From contig NC_134455.1 in NCBI RefSeq assembly GCF_047948215.1, positions 297,575,647-297,639,646 on the forward strand: a stretch of DNA of 64,000 bases. The letters are read 5' to 3'. A program made the position numbers and the translations under genes. The stretch comes from Lycorma delicatula (taxonomy: Eukaryota; Arthropoda; Insecta; Hemiptera; Fulgoridae). Numbering within the stretch: position 1 is the first letter of the stretch; each line of letters opens with the position of its first letter. The notes beneath the pieces were generated by a model. It was not told the DNA's origin. It searched no databases and saw nothing but the letters and a program-made list of their open reading frames with translations. Below are positions 45,831-57,559 of this stretch, piece by piece.

Positions 45831-48230
45831 AGCTGATAAGAGGACATCTTTCCTGCGTTTATGTCCAAGGGCTCTATAAACAACGTCCCAAGGGTCTCTA
45901 TTCCCTTGCTCCTGAACGAAGGAGCGCCAGAAATTACCTTGGAGAATCTAATCCTACGAAAGTACCTAGCCCTCCTTCTGCGGTAATCCGTAGTTAGGGT
46001 TGCACGCCGATCGGGATCACCCTCTCGTTGCGCAGACCTTCTAGGTCCATTCACAGACTGCTTTATTGCTGTCACATTCCGAGACCACTAACCAGATTTA
46101 CGTTCCCGATCAGTGCCTCTAGGAATGGCGGTTTCAGCCGCCGCCACCACAGCAGATCGCTATCACCAACGCCATGATCAGTGATCACACTGTGCCACAA
46201 AAGTGACTTCGCATTAACATCGGCACCGATAAGGATTGGCCCATTACCCACAATACAAAGGATCATACCCAATCTCCTTAGGTGTTCCTCAGTGCGATCC
46301 TGTATTGGAAATATGAACTAACAACTGTAAGGTTCTGCCCGTGAATGTCAAGTCTGACCAGAACATGATGCGTGTAACCTGCCGTTTAAAGACACTATCA
46401 AGCGACTTTCTGCACCAAATATCAGACATACAGGTATGCCCTACACAAAAGTTTTTCCAGCTGTGAAAGTCTGGCACCTCTAATTATATATTGGTGCTGC
46501 AGAAGAACAACATCGAGGTTCCGTCTCTCTACAACATCACCTAACTCAAGCTGGACTACATAAGCACCCTGGAAATTTAGTTGACCGAACATAACCATCT
46601 AAGAAATTAAATTACAGTGCAACGGCCCTTACGTAACAGCCACACTCCTTATTAACTACTGGAATTAAGCCCTGTGACCATACCTGCAGCACTTGAAACA
46701 TCTTTGGACATCCACGTACTTTTCAAACTCGGCAGGACCCTTTATCGATAAATAGTCTGCCTGCAGACATAAATTTTTGAATGAGACCAGAACTTACCTC
46801 AAAGATTCCGTGATATTTCTGGGGATCATGCCTACTCGTTTTAAAGACCAACCTGCAGTCCCGCCGGAAGGCGGCTTCATCCAAATCAGTGTTCTGCTCC
46901 CTAATGAGGGACAAGACACCCTCATCGGTAAGACTAAGGTCAATATCAGACTATAATGCGGGGCCTTTGCATTCTCTTCGGGTCAAATTTTACAACTGCC
47001 GTGGAATCTCTAATTGCCTGAATGGTCTCTGTATCATCCGCTATCACAACTAATCCCTTGTCGGTCTCTTTGATTTTTCTGATTTCAAGACCTTTCCGGT
47101 TACTTCGTAGGCAACCTAGAGGTCATTGTTCAGCTGACTGCTGGACACAGTCGGGCCCTCCACCCTGCTGACAAAGCAATCTCAGGTTTTTTTGGATTGG
47201 CTGGTTTCACCTTCGTCCCTAAGCACCTCAGCATACCTACGGGGCTGCATTGGGGTTGAGGCCGGTTTATGGACTGCAGTTACTTCCTTAGGTTTAGAGG
47301 CAAGACCCTCGTCTTGCCTGAAGGGTTTCAAAACCCTCGATGAGAACTGTGAAAGCCGCTCGGGAGAATTAGAGATAAGGCAATAATCTCCTCTTGGTAG
47401 CTGTACTAGTACACTAGGGGTTTCTAGATAGGAAGATAAGCATCTAGTTCCACCAAAACATAATGGGCCAACAGGGTATAGCTGTCAGGCCTGCCTCTGG
47501 CTTACGAAAACTCTTCAATGAGTGGATTCATACCCTCCCGGGTGGTCACCCCTATATCTACTTCTGAACCATTATTGTCCGAACCAGTGTTCGGACAATA
47601 GGAGGTCGAAGGAAAAAGCTCCGGCCTCCGCCTCCGGCTAGGCTTCTTACCTACCTCCCTAACATAGGTCATGGTCGGAGATTCCCTGAGTTAACAGTAT
47701 ACGAACAAAATGCTCGCTGTATTCCTCCTGTTTAGAGATTTTGTGCACACGCCCACAAGCGTGACGACTACCCGCAGCGAGCCACGGGGAGCTGGAAACC
47801 TTCTGTATTCTCCTGTCACTCTTTGCACCTCTTCGCCGCTGCTGGATCAAATCCGTGAAATCAAAGATCAACACACAGTTACAGATTACGGCCCCCGTTC
47901 TAAAAGAGCGCGAGCAGAACTAAGGGTAAAGGCCCCTTTGATCGTAACAGGGATATTGCTACCAGGAGTCGTTAGCACTCTTTTCGCCGCGATGAGACGG
48001 GTGCTCGAACAAATCGTGCGCCAAAACACTGAATCCGCGTGAAATGAAAATGAATCGTCTAAATAATAAGGGCGCAAAACCGTTGCAGCAGTTCTGACAG
48101 CAAGAGTTTGAAACTGGGTAAGGTACACACTCGAGCGCTAGCTCAAAAATAGCACTGAAACAGACTATACAACGCAAATCTCTGTTCGTGAAAAGAGACC
48201 AGAGGTTATTATTTATTGTCCACTGTATTG
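45078..48230 (-). mobile_element. R1-clade LINE, truncated inside the RT
   Basis: Minus-strand order: an ORF1/gag-like region (about 48180-46640), an endonuclease (about 46590-46080) and the first half of a reverse transcriptase (46075-45078). The endonuclease start reads MFGQLNFQGAYVVQLELGD and NLDVVLLQHQYI. LIGADVNAKSLLWHS is recognisable, but the SDH end is missing. The RT stops just before the expected GCPQGS/YADD region, where it runs into the neighbouring LINE fragment. The whole 44.1-48.2 kb block is visibly richer in G+C than its surroundings. Neither ORF is intact. Confidence 0.82.
46640..48180 (-). pseudogene. R1-clade LINE ORF1 (gag-like), degraded
   Basis: LINE ORF1 proteins bind the element's RNA. 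Minus-strand frames here are broken. FRRDCRLVFKTSRHDPQKYH with FEVSSGLIQKF (46723-46914) matches the region before the zinc knuckles in R1-type ORF1. A CFKCCRYGH-like first knuckle follows near 46680-46700. The part towards 48180 is poorly conserved and has only short frames. It precedes the endonuclease start near 46590, the usual R1 order. Confidence 0.65.
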
Positions 48231-49399
48231 TGTTAGCGTACTCGATGCAATCTAGACTAATATACTTGAATTTGATATCATTTACAGAAATTTTTAGGTT
48301 GGCTTCCTAGTCCATGGATCGTGGTTTAATTTTTTATTAGACTGGTTTCATTTTTTATTCATTCTGAAGCAGATAATTAGTAACTTATTTCAAGTGCCTA
48401 AGGTAATTTCTTTGAATTTTATTTTTCAAAGTAGCTTGAAAAAATATAAGCTATAAAGAAGGGCTGAGAGTATGTTAAAATGATAAACTATGGATATAGC
48501 GATTACCATTCTAATACAAATAGAACCAAATAGAGAATTGCATGGAACCAGTTAAGTGATTGATAGCAAGAAAATATTTTTTTTCGATTTATACTTGGTC
48601 ATTTACTAACTCATGTTCATTGTAAATATAATCCATTTTGAAAAAATTCATTTTCAAAAAAAAATTTGAAAATGCTTATTTGGTTATACATTATGTACGT
48701 TTAGTTCAACAAAATTAATAAAATTTGGAAGATAAATTTTGAATAAAAAATTAATATTTGATTCTTATCACTATTTAATCAAAAATATGAAAAAATTATT
48801 AATTATAATTAAAAATTATTATATTAAAAAATATCAAAATTATGAAAATAGTTTTTTCTATCAAAAAAATAAGGTGTTTGACATTATGTTAATGGAATTA
48901 AACAGAATGGTAATTCGGCCAAAAAAAGGATAAAAATTATACAGTTAAAAGCGGAAAAAGATATAACTGTTTATCTTAATCCAATAGGTTTACCTGCATT
49001 GTTCATTAGCGGATAACGGGGAGAATCAAGGTTTGTCATTCAGTGTGGATACTTTTACATGTTACGTGGATAGGAAAGTTATTATTTTAAAAATCGTTCC
49101 CCAGTTTAAGAATAATTATTTTATTTCTGTAGGAAAAACAATATTTGTCATAAAAAAAAACAAATAGAAAATTATGTTTATTTATTATTAAGCAATGTTT
49201 AATTTTTATTGTTTTTAATAATGCTTATTTGTTATTGTTATAAAAAAAATCTTTAAAACCTCAACGAAAAAAAAATTAACGGAAAAACAGAATTACTAAT
49301 TTTGACAGTTTCGATAAATGTTTATTCAGGCGTATTGTTTACGATTTATATTTGAAAGAAAAAGTGTTAAACATGTTTATAATAAACTGAAAATGAATT

Positions 49400-50440
49400 A
49401 AGTTTTCAGGGTGGTGTATGGAGCGCCAGGAATATTTTGAAATCTTTAGGATTTCGTTGGAGAAAAACAAAAAATATAAATATTCTCATAGAAAATAAAG
49501 AAATATGTGAACAAAGAATACCTTATTTAAAATGTATTAAACGTTACAGAGAAGAAAAAGTCCCAATGCTCCTTTTATAGGTGAAACGTACATTTGATGT
49601 TCAGATACTTTAAACAAAAGGAGGTCGGACAATTCTGATTAGGGCATGCGTCTTCCTATAACAAAAGGAAACCGAGCGATAATCGTGCACAGTGGCGGCA
49701 AAATGGGATTCGTAAACAACGGTCTGGTGATATGGAAAAGTAGCACGTCAACTGGGAATTATCACAACATTATGAACTCCGAAAGTTTCATGAAATGTGG
49801 TGGAAAACAATCTCGTCCAAATCTACCCCCGCGATAAATTGTTGTGCTGGATAATGCGCGTACCATAATAATCAATACGAAAAAGGCACCAACCAGAAAA
49901 TCTAAGAAATCGGAAATGGTATCTTGGTTATAGGAGAAGCAGATACCGTAATACAGTTTTATCTGAAAATGCTTAGACCGGAACATTGCAAACTAGTTAA
50001 GCTGCCAAACCAAGATATAAGACGTAAATCTTGGATCCCTTTCTGGAAGTTCACGTTCACATAGCCATTCGTCTGCTGCCATACCACCTGGATCTAAACT
50101 CAATCGAAATGTTAAGGGCAAATGTAAAAGGATATGTGGCCCAAAAAAGTTTCATTAAAGTTAAATTCCGCGATTACGCTACGCGAAGAAAATTTCTAAT
50201 ATAATAGAGAAAGGCTGGTCCAGACCGACCAGATGAATATTTGAAGAAAGAACATTTACTTGACGATGCTGAAGAAGAATTTATCAATTTACAAGAAAGT
50301 AGTGATGAAGACAGTGATTATTCATCTACAAGCGAAGATGATTTCGTGGACAAAGATTTACCAACACCTTTAGAGCAACAGATCCTCCGTTACAGTAAGT
50401 TAAATAAATATTTTTACGCTATTATCATTTATCTGTAGTT
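49400..50440 (+). mobile_element. DDE_3-type transposase relic, plus strand
   Basis: A pseudogene of a DDE transposase of a type frequent in aphids and other hemipterans. In order, with frame breaks: ILKSLGFRWRKTKN (about 49430), IKRYREEK, a degraded first catalytic block near 49580, then the open frame 49646-49837 with PITKGNRAIIVHSGGKMGFV and WKSSTSTGNYH. An L-P-P-x(6)VVLDNAR-like block with the second Asp lies near 49830-49860. HTVLRLPPYHPDLNSIEMLR-like sequence with the third Asp lies near 50055-50115 in shifted frames, and an acidic tail rich in Asp, Glu and Ser follows (50241-50400). Terminal repeats were not identified. The first-block region at 11106-11450 is a relative. Confidence 0.75.
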
Positions 50441-50671
50441 TAACTAAAGTGAAATAAAAACAGGACAAAAATAAAATACATTAAATAAAGAGGTGGCGTT
50501 AATAAATTTATATCGTGTATTATAACGTGTAAAACATTAAAAATAAAAAGAAATGAATATGAGCAAGTGACGCATGTTTTTTTGCATGACTAGTGCAGTA
50601 GACACAACAGTTGTTGAAGGGCAAAATTTCAGCTCACGTTTTGTAGAGCGGATCTCTCTTTCTTTTCTGTT

Positions 50672-50830
50672 TAGCCTCTGAAACCACCGGAAGGTATTAC
50701 TTCAGAGGATGATATGTATGAATGTAAATGAAGTGTAGTCTTGTACAGACTCAGGTCGACCATTCCTGAGATGTATGGTTAATTGAAATCGAACCACCAA
50801 ACTACACCGGTATCCATGATCTAGTGTAGA
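50672..50830 (-). repeat. SINE-1 copy, truncated head
   Basis: Minus-strand SINE-1 body from the 3' GGTTTCAGAGGC end through GTCTGTACAAGACTACACTT and AATTAACCATACATCTCAGG to about 50830, where it breaks off before the tRNA-like head. An AT microsatellite follows directly. Confidence 0.85.
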
Positions 50831-50842
50831 TCGGATCTAAAA

Positions 50843-50846
<4 letters not shown>

Positions 50847-50875
<29 letters not shown>
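50847..50875. repeat. TA dinucleotide microsatellite
   Basis: About 14 uninterrupted TA units next to the truncated end of a SINE-1 copy. Confidence 0.95.
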
Positions 50876-50877
<2 letters not shown>

Positions 50878-51879
50878 CTAATCGCAGTAACGATTTCCAA
50901 ATTCTGTGGAAATCCGCTAAAAATTTACTCGCCAATATTATGATCTGACTTAATCAGATAAATAATTCTCACAATTACCTTTATTAAACTTATGTTATAT
51001 TTTGAAATTTTTTATAAAAAAAATTGGTTCTTTTCGTTTTTCTTGTAAAGTAATGGTAAAAGCAGGAAATGTTTAATTTTGTGGTTATTAAGTGAAAAAA
51101 GTTTTTTTCATGAATCTATTCTTCGAACATATTTATATGTTCGAAAAAACATATATTATTTTTCGTTATTAATGTAATTTGGAATATTACATACTAGAAG
51201 AATATTATTATAAATAAAAGGTAAAAAAAGGGTTTATATTTTATAACACCTCATAAATACAAACAAATAACAAGAATAAAAGGAGGAAGGAAAAAATATT
51301 AAAAAAATGTTTTTGAAATAATATCATATTAGATGAACAGGAACGAGTCATCATCTCCTCTTTGTTGCATGTGTTGATATTGTGGATTGCAGTGGTAAAT
51401 CACTGAATAGAACATATTCGTTGTAATTGTACCCCAGAGGTACTGCCGTAAATTCCGACCGGACAGTCCTTGCTTCATGAATGCCTTCCGTCTGAATTAT
51501 GTCCCCTTGCATTCCAGTTTATATAGTCCTTCCTTTACTTAGCCAGATTGTTATTATAATTTGTACTGATTATCGATTCAAAGAATGAGGCAATGATGAA
51601 ATAATACACCTGTGATCGTAACGCATAAACCGAAAACAAATGTTAACTTTGTTATTCATTGTTTAATTAATAAAAAAATATATAAATTTCATAACTAAGA
51701 GGAAATTTCAAAAAGTAATGTGCAACAAATACTTAACTAATAAACACACTTACATTTTAAGGTTTAAACAATTTTAAATTAGAGTTCTTGATTTATATAA
51801 GAGTAGAGATAAATCATCATTTTTATTTAAAACACTATCCGTGGTTTAATGATTTTATAGTAGATTTAAAAACCTGAAG

Positions 51880-52600
51880 ACAAGGTGTCAGATGAATCAG
51901 TGGAATTTAGAGAATCTTGAGGAAAAGGAGATAAAGAAGATTTTTGAGGAGGGCATCACAAGAAGTCTGAGTAAAAAGGGTAAGGTAGGAAATAAGAGAA
52001 TGTTAATAAGGAAATTCTTAAATCAGCAGATGTGAACTTAGATTGAACAAAGAGAACTGGTAAAAACCTTGGATATTAGAGGATGTATTGCAGCTGATGG
52101 ATGAACGTAGAAAGTATAAGAATGCTAATGATGAAGAAGATAAAAGGAACTAACGACAATTAAGAAATACTACAAGCAGGAAGTGCAAATTAGCGAGCGT
52201 AGCTTTATATGGAAGTGAAACTTGGACGATCGGTGTACCTGACAAGAAAAGATGTTAAAGAAGAAGAGAGTTAAAAATCAGATGGATGGATAAAGTGACA
52301 AATGAAGCGGTGTTGCGGAATTTGATGAAGAAAGAAGCATTTGGAAAAGTATAGTTAAAAGAAGAGACAGCCTGATAAGCCACATATTAAGGCATCCTGG
52401 AATAGTCGATTTGATATTGGAGGGATAGGTAGTAGATGGGAAAATTTGTGCAGTAGGCAACGTTTGGAATATGTAAAACAAATTTTTAGGTACGTAGGAT
52501 GTAGGGGGTATACCGAAATGAAACGACTGGCACTGGATACGGAATCTTGGAGAGCTGCATCAAACCACCCATATGACTGAAGATAAAAAAAAATAAAATA
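51880..52600 (+). mobile_element. RTE-like LINE, 3' part with internal deletion
   Basis: Plus-strand relative of 41188-44080. It starts in linker/endonuclease-end sequence (LEEKEIKKIFEEGI, KEILKSADVN; about 51900-52040) and then jumps to the C-terminal part of the RT protein: ALYGSETWTIG (about 52205), RELKIRWMDKVTNEAVLRN (about 52270-52325), LISHILRHPGIVD (about 52373-52410), and GYTEMKRLALDTESWRAASN (about 52510-52565). The end GGAGAGCTGCATCAAACCA is shared with the minus-strand copy. A short A-rich tail follows at about 52580. Most of the RT has been deleted. Confidence 0.85.
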
Positions 52601-54290
52601 ATAAGCGACATTAAACTAATGAAATTTTAAATAATTTTCTAAGTGATTTTATTACCCAGATCAAATTAATTATATTAATTTTCTTTTCTCTTTCGAATTG
52701 ATGTGAAAAGTATTATCTTTATAAAATTATTTATTTTTTTATAAAATTTTCAATATTTTGACAAAACTATAATAAACTGAAATATATGATACGTGTAATA
52801 AACGAAATTTAAAATACCTTATGAGCAGGTCAGGCTTTAGCTGATATATTCTTAAACAATGGCCTATTTACCGGTGAGAACGATCCTAAGTTCAATATGG
52901 ATTTTGAAATTATATACAAGCTTTCTGTGTTTCTTCCTGTGTACTTGCTCATTTACCATCTAAACCAGTCTACCTCTTATTACTGTAATCTTCCATTTCA
53001 TTTTAAACTCCCTTTTACTCACCTACTCCTTTATTTGCTGTACATTCTAATCGCGTGTGTTTGTGGAAGGGGTACATTAACTCATCATAATGCCATGATA
53101 GGGATCTGTGTTTCCCCCTAGATATCAACTAAATAATGCAGGTACGCTCCACCGCTATACATGACGATATACTGTCCCATACCGCGCTTGTGTTCTTGCT
53201 TGGGCTTATAAAACATCGTTTTTTACTATTGAATTGAGAATACTAAACATATTTTTTTATTAATAATATTATTCTTAATACTAGAGTATTATTAAAAAAA
53301 TTTAATTATTATATAACGAGTGTATTTGTGCGCGTGCATATTCCTTAAGAAGAATTTTTATTGATTATCATTTTATAACAATACAATTGTGAAAAATTAT
53401 TGGTTCCAGTGAAAGTTTACTAAATATATTTCACAAAACTTAAATTCGTTCTATTTGATAGTCATTCTTCATATTATCTTAATCATATCAAGGGAAGCCT
53501 AAAATCTGTATTTCAGTAAAAAGTTTAGATAGACAATCGGAAAATTGTAGTTTTTTTCAGAATCTTTATTATTAATTTATTTTATAAGCTGGTTTAAATC
53601 ATTTCCTTTTAATTTATACTATTTCTTCAGATTCAACTAGAAACGTTCAGTTCTTTCAGATTTTTCTGTTATCTTCTAGTTAGGTTCTCCAAATGATGAA
53701 TTCTTTCATTCTTAATGTAGGCTGATTTCTTTAGCTTAAAATCTTCTCTGACTAATAGAGAATAGAATTTCTCATACGCCAACTCCTTTTATAGGTAGAT
53801 GAAAAAAAATTACAAATATCTTGATTGATTTATGTAAAATTAAAATTCCGTAAACCTTTTTTAATGAAAATTAAGAAAAAAATATATTTTCAATATTAAT
53901 TAAAAAAATTTTATCATTAATTTTTAAAACTTTTTAGAAAGAGATCAGTTATTCTTTTAAAGAAAGAGCGAACACCTTTTTCCTTCGTTGTTTAATGGAG
54001 TTGAAAAGCAGTCAGCGCTTTGGAAAAGTAAATGAAATAAAATTTCAGAGAATACAATTCCTTGTACAAACTGTTGCTGGAATTTAAAAAGATAAAAGTG
54101 GTACAGACAAGAAAATTCTAGCAAGACTTTAGGAAGTGTGTATTAAATTTAACACTTTTACTTTTTAACTATAAAGTTCTTTAATTTTTCAGTAAATAAA
54201 TAAAATTTTTACGTGTTTGTTCTTGTTTACTTTTCGTTGTCCTGTAACTTATCTTTAGAACGAAAAATTGTTCTCAAAAATAAATAAACA
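52600..54290. other. AT-rich stretch, no feature recognised
   Basis: No transposon ends or protein motifs. A 74-codon plus-strand frame at 52897-53121 encodes a hydrophobic, Leu/Tyr-rich peptide without recognisable domain; it is not supported as a gene. Confidence 0.45.
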
Positions 54291-54293
<3 letters not shown>

Positions 54294-54327
<34 letters not shown>

Positions 54328-54389
54328 GCACGCGCACGCACAGAGGGAGGTAGGGGGAGAGAGAGAGACAGAGAGAAAGAGAGAGAATT
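54294..54389. repeat. Compound CA/CG and GA microsatellite
   Basis: A CA run (54294-54323) passes through CACGCACGCACGCGCACGCA into a GA-rich run (about 54355-54387). Confidence 0.95.
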
Positions 54390-54572
54390 TGTGTGGAAAG
54401 TTAATACTGTGATGCCGTTATTTTATTGATAATTTGTTAACCAACAGAACGTGTCATTTACACTTAAGAATAAAGGAGCGAATACATTATTTTTCTTACA
54501 CTCTTTTCTAGTATATGGAACTTATAACCGGTAAAACATGTTTTGTTTAATTAAATAATTCAAATAATATAA

Positions 54573-54781
54573 GGAAACCGGGATTGGTCTAGTGGTAAAT
54601 TCGTCGTCGTAAATCAGCTGATTTCGAAGTCGAAGTTCTCAGGTTCAAATTCTAATAAAGGTAGTTACTTTTATTCGAATAACCTAGATAGTGAATACCG
54701 ATGTTCTTTGGTGGTTGGGTTTCAATTAACCACACGACTTCTGTAGTCAACCTGAATTTGTTCAAGACTACAAATTTACAG
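54573..54781 (+). repeat. SINE-1 copy, 3' truncated
   Basis: Head with A box TGGTCTAGTGGTAAATTCGT and B box GGTTCAAATTC, body through CAATTAACCACACGACTTC to about 54781. The usual 3' end is missing. Confidence 0.88.
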
Positions 54782-54985
54782 GTACAGTTATAATACACTG
54801 ATAATTTACACTGATTAATTTACAGGTATATTACACTGATAAGTCGCTAATGACTTTAATTGTTGATGCCACTAAATAAAAAGTATAATAAGGAAATAAT
54901 TTTTACCCTCATCAGATAGTAGATTGTTTTGTTTATTATTTTGGTGACATTTTCCATTAAACACGCGCACTAAAAACTTCACCTG

Positions 54986-54989
<4 letters not shown>

Positions 54990-55017
<28 letters not shown>

Positions 55018-55105
55018 CACGCGCGAGTGAGTGTGTTAGTATTAATAGTAGGTATATAATCAGCCTCACACACGCGCGCGCGCGCGCGCGCGCACACACA
55101 CATAC
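54990..55105. repeat. TA, CG and CA microsatellite cluster
   Basis: A TA run (about 54990-55016) is followed by CACGCGCGAG and, at 55073-55092, ten CG units flanked by CA repeats. The alternating purine-pyrimidine tract is Z-DNA-prone. Minus-strand frames with poly-Ala/Arg/Val here are artefacts of the repeat. Confidence 0.95.
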
Positions 55106-55174
55106 ACACGAATATATTTGGTGAAGTTTTAGATATTATCTGTGTGTGTGTGAGTAGCAGTAGTAGTAGTAACC

Positions 55175-55473
55175 TAGCAGGTTGGTCTAGTGGTGAACGC
55201 GTCTTGCCAAACCAGCTGATTTGGAGGTCGAGAGTTCCAGCGTTCAAGTCCTAGTAAAGTCATTATTTTTACACAGATTTGAATACCAGATCGTGGATAC
55301 CGGTGTTCTTTGGTGGTTGGGTTTCAATTAACCACACATCTCAGGAATGGTCGAACTAAGACTGTACAATATTACACTTCATTTACACTCATACATATTA
55401 TCCTCATTCATCCTCTGAAGTATTATCTGAAAGGTAATTACCGGAGGCAAAACAGGAAAAAGAAAGGAGTAAT
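55175..55473 (+). repeat. SINE-1 copy, full length
   Basis: Begins with TAGCAGGTTGGTCTAGTGGT (A box) and has GCGTTCAAGTCC (B box), GATCGTGGATACCGGTGTTC, CAATTAACCACACATCTCAG, CATACATATTATCCTCATTC and the A-rich end GGCAAAACAGGAAAAAGAAA. One of the cleanest reference copies in the window. Confidence 0.92.
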
Positions 55474-55479
55474 ACTAGG

Positions 55480-57200
55480 GATGTTAGTCATGGCTCACTT
55501 TATTTGCCCTTTTGGTCTAGCCAAGGGGATCTGCTCCCTCGACACCCTGTGTTCATTAAACTCTGCTTGTGAGGATAATAATGATAAAAATTAAATCCTG
55601 TTCAGTTAATAAAACCTATCTGTGTGTTGTATTTTCTTCAGAGCAACAATTTTGCCAGTGCAGGACCCGAAAGTTTGAGTGATCTGAAGAATGCGGGTTT
55701 CAAAACTCTCAGCCTCATCTCAAAAGTTATAGCTAGTGATCCAGTGATTGTGATCCTAGTGATTATAGGTAGTGATCCATTCTTCATACAGTTAAAATGT
55801 TTTTTCCCCGGTTCTTAGCGTTACCCGATAAACACCACCAGGAGGTGACCGTACTTCGTTTCTCATTTTTTTAAATTTAACTTTCTAATTTACGTTTTTA
55901 GTCAAGTAAATGGAGGTAGATACCAGTTACATCACACATACAGTAACAGTGGCTGTGTTGGTTGAGCTACCGCGGTATTATTCGTCGCACCCCTTAAAAA
56001 ATTGAAATTAAATGCCCGAAAATGGTTTCTAGATATTTTTCTGAAGAGTATTTGCAAGCCCAAATTTAGTGATCTCGTTTAGTATAGTCGGATATGGGGA
56101 AAATTTGCAATCATTGTTCAAAATTTTTTTATCTTCTTCACCCTTTTCAAGGTCGAATTTTAAGAACAAATTAGAAATTGGTATCTAGATATTCACATGA
56201 AGATTATTCACGCCAAAAATCAAGTGGATATATCTTCATTTATTACCTAGAGATTAAAAAAATATTCGGATTTCAGTAATATATTTTAACCCAATAAACT
56301 CGGAATTTCAAAAAAATCCTTTCTAACCTTACCATAAGAAAAACGTGCAAACAAATTTTCATAAATTTATCATCAGTGGCCTTTTTGCTTGACGTTGATT
56401 ATGAATCACTCATGACATATTTTTTTACAAGATTATGAATATATATATATATATATATACATACTCGTGCATGTGTGTGTGTGCGCGCGCGTTAATGTGC
56501 GTTAATATTTAAACTCCTTTGATATTCAATTTAAACATTATGAGGTCCAGTAACAGAGAAATAATGAATGGATCAATCTGAGATTTAATAAGCGTATAAA
56601 AAAGTTTATAATTTAAAATATATTAATTTAATTTATAGACTTTTCAAATGTAAAAAAAATTACACGTACTAAAAAAAAGGCCATAAATCACTTATTTCTA
56701 TTATTTTAAAGACATATCTTACTGTCTAAAAGAGTTCTGAATAAAATAAATAATTTAAAGCAGGCTTTAATATGGTAAAAAGTATTACTATTGAACTAAA
56801 TTTGGGCTCTTAATCTTCTGTAATTATTTGTTAACAAATTATCAGAGCTCGAATTTAAGTGTTTTCTTTCGTTAGAGTACATTGATAGTAGTAGAAATAA
56901 CTCTATGTAATGTAACGTTTCACAGTATGACAACGATTATTTCTATTCTACTAAAATTATATTTTTAAAAAAATACCTATGATAAATAAATAAATAATTT
57001 TCAAAATTTGCAGTATTTATAGGAAAAATACAAAATGTAAATTTTATATATTATCCTCAGCTTAAAATATATTACTAGAATAGGGAAAAAATTGTAGTCT
57101 TTCAGTAAAAGCCCAAACATTTTAATGTTCCTAATTTTGTTTTTAATGTTTCTAATTAAGTATAATTTTTCTCAGGAGAATGTGCAAAACGTGACAATAT
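55480..57200. other. Non-coding stretch, possible old repeats
   Basis: No protein motif. About 55970-56400 has a different, less AT-rich texture and may be an unclassified interspersed repeat. A TA run (56439-56459) and a TG/CG run (about 56471-56491) follow. Confidence 0.4.
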
Positions 57201-57559
57201 TAACGCATAGCTAAACTAGGTGAATGTCTCAGTCAGTTCCATTAGAGTGTTATATTTTAAAAAGAAGTAAGTGCATCCTAATCATGTTTTAATATATATA
57301 TATAAATTTTTCAAACAAATCGTCCTGCGTGTTAAATTATAATTAATTATTTATAGTTTACAAATCACCACACACCCATACATAAAGTAAGATTGATCTC
57401 GCCTTCGAGTCAAGTGTTAAGAACCCTTTATCACTCAATAAGGTCTTTTTGGATTCACCAGATCCATCATCAATTAAAAAGATAGTATAATCAACAAAAC
57501 ATTGTGGCAATTGGTCACTAAGGCTAAGATTAATTAAAAACTGTTAATCAGATGTCAAA

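Noticed and set aside
42940..46590. Endonuclease-like segments as host exonuclease III/APE-type repair genes
   Set aside because: They occur in order with reverse transcriptase blocks on the same strand and are frame-broken, so they belong to LINEs.
54872..55247. Minus-strand frames with Ala-Arg and Tyr-Ile repeats
   Set aside because: Translations of CG, CA and TA microsatellites; no gene evidence.
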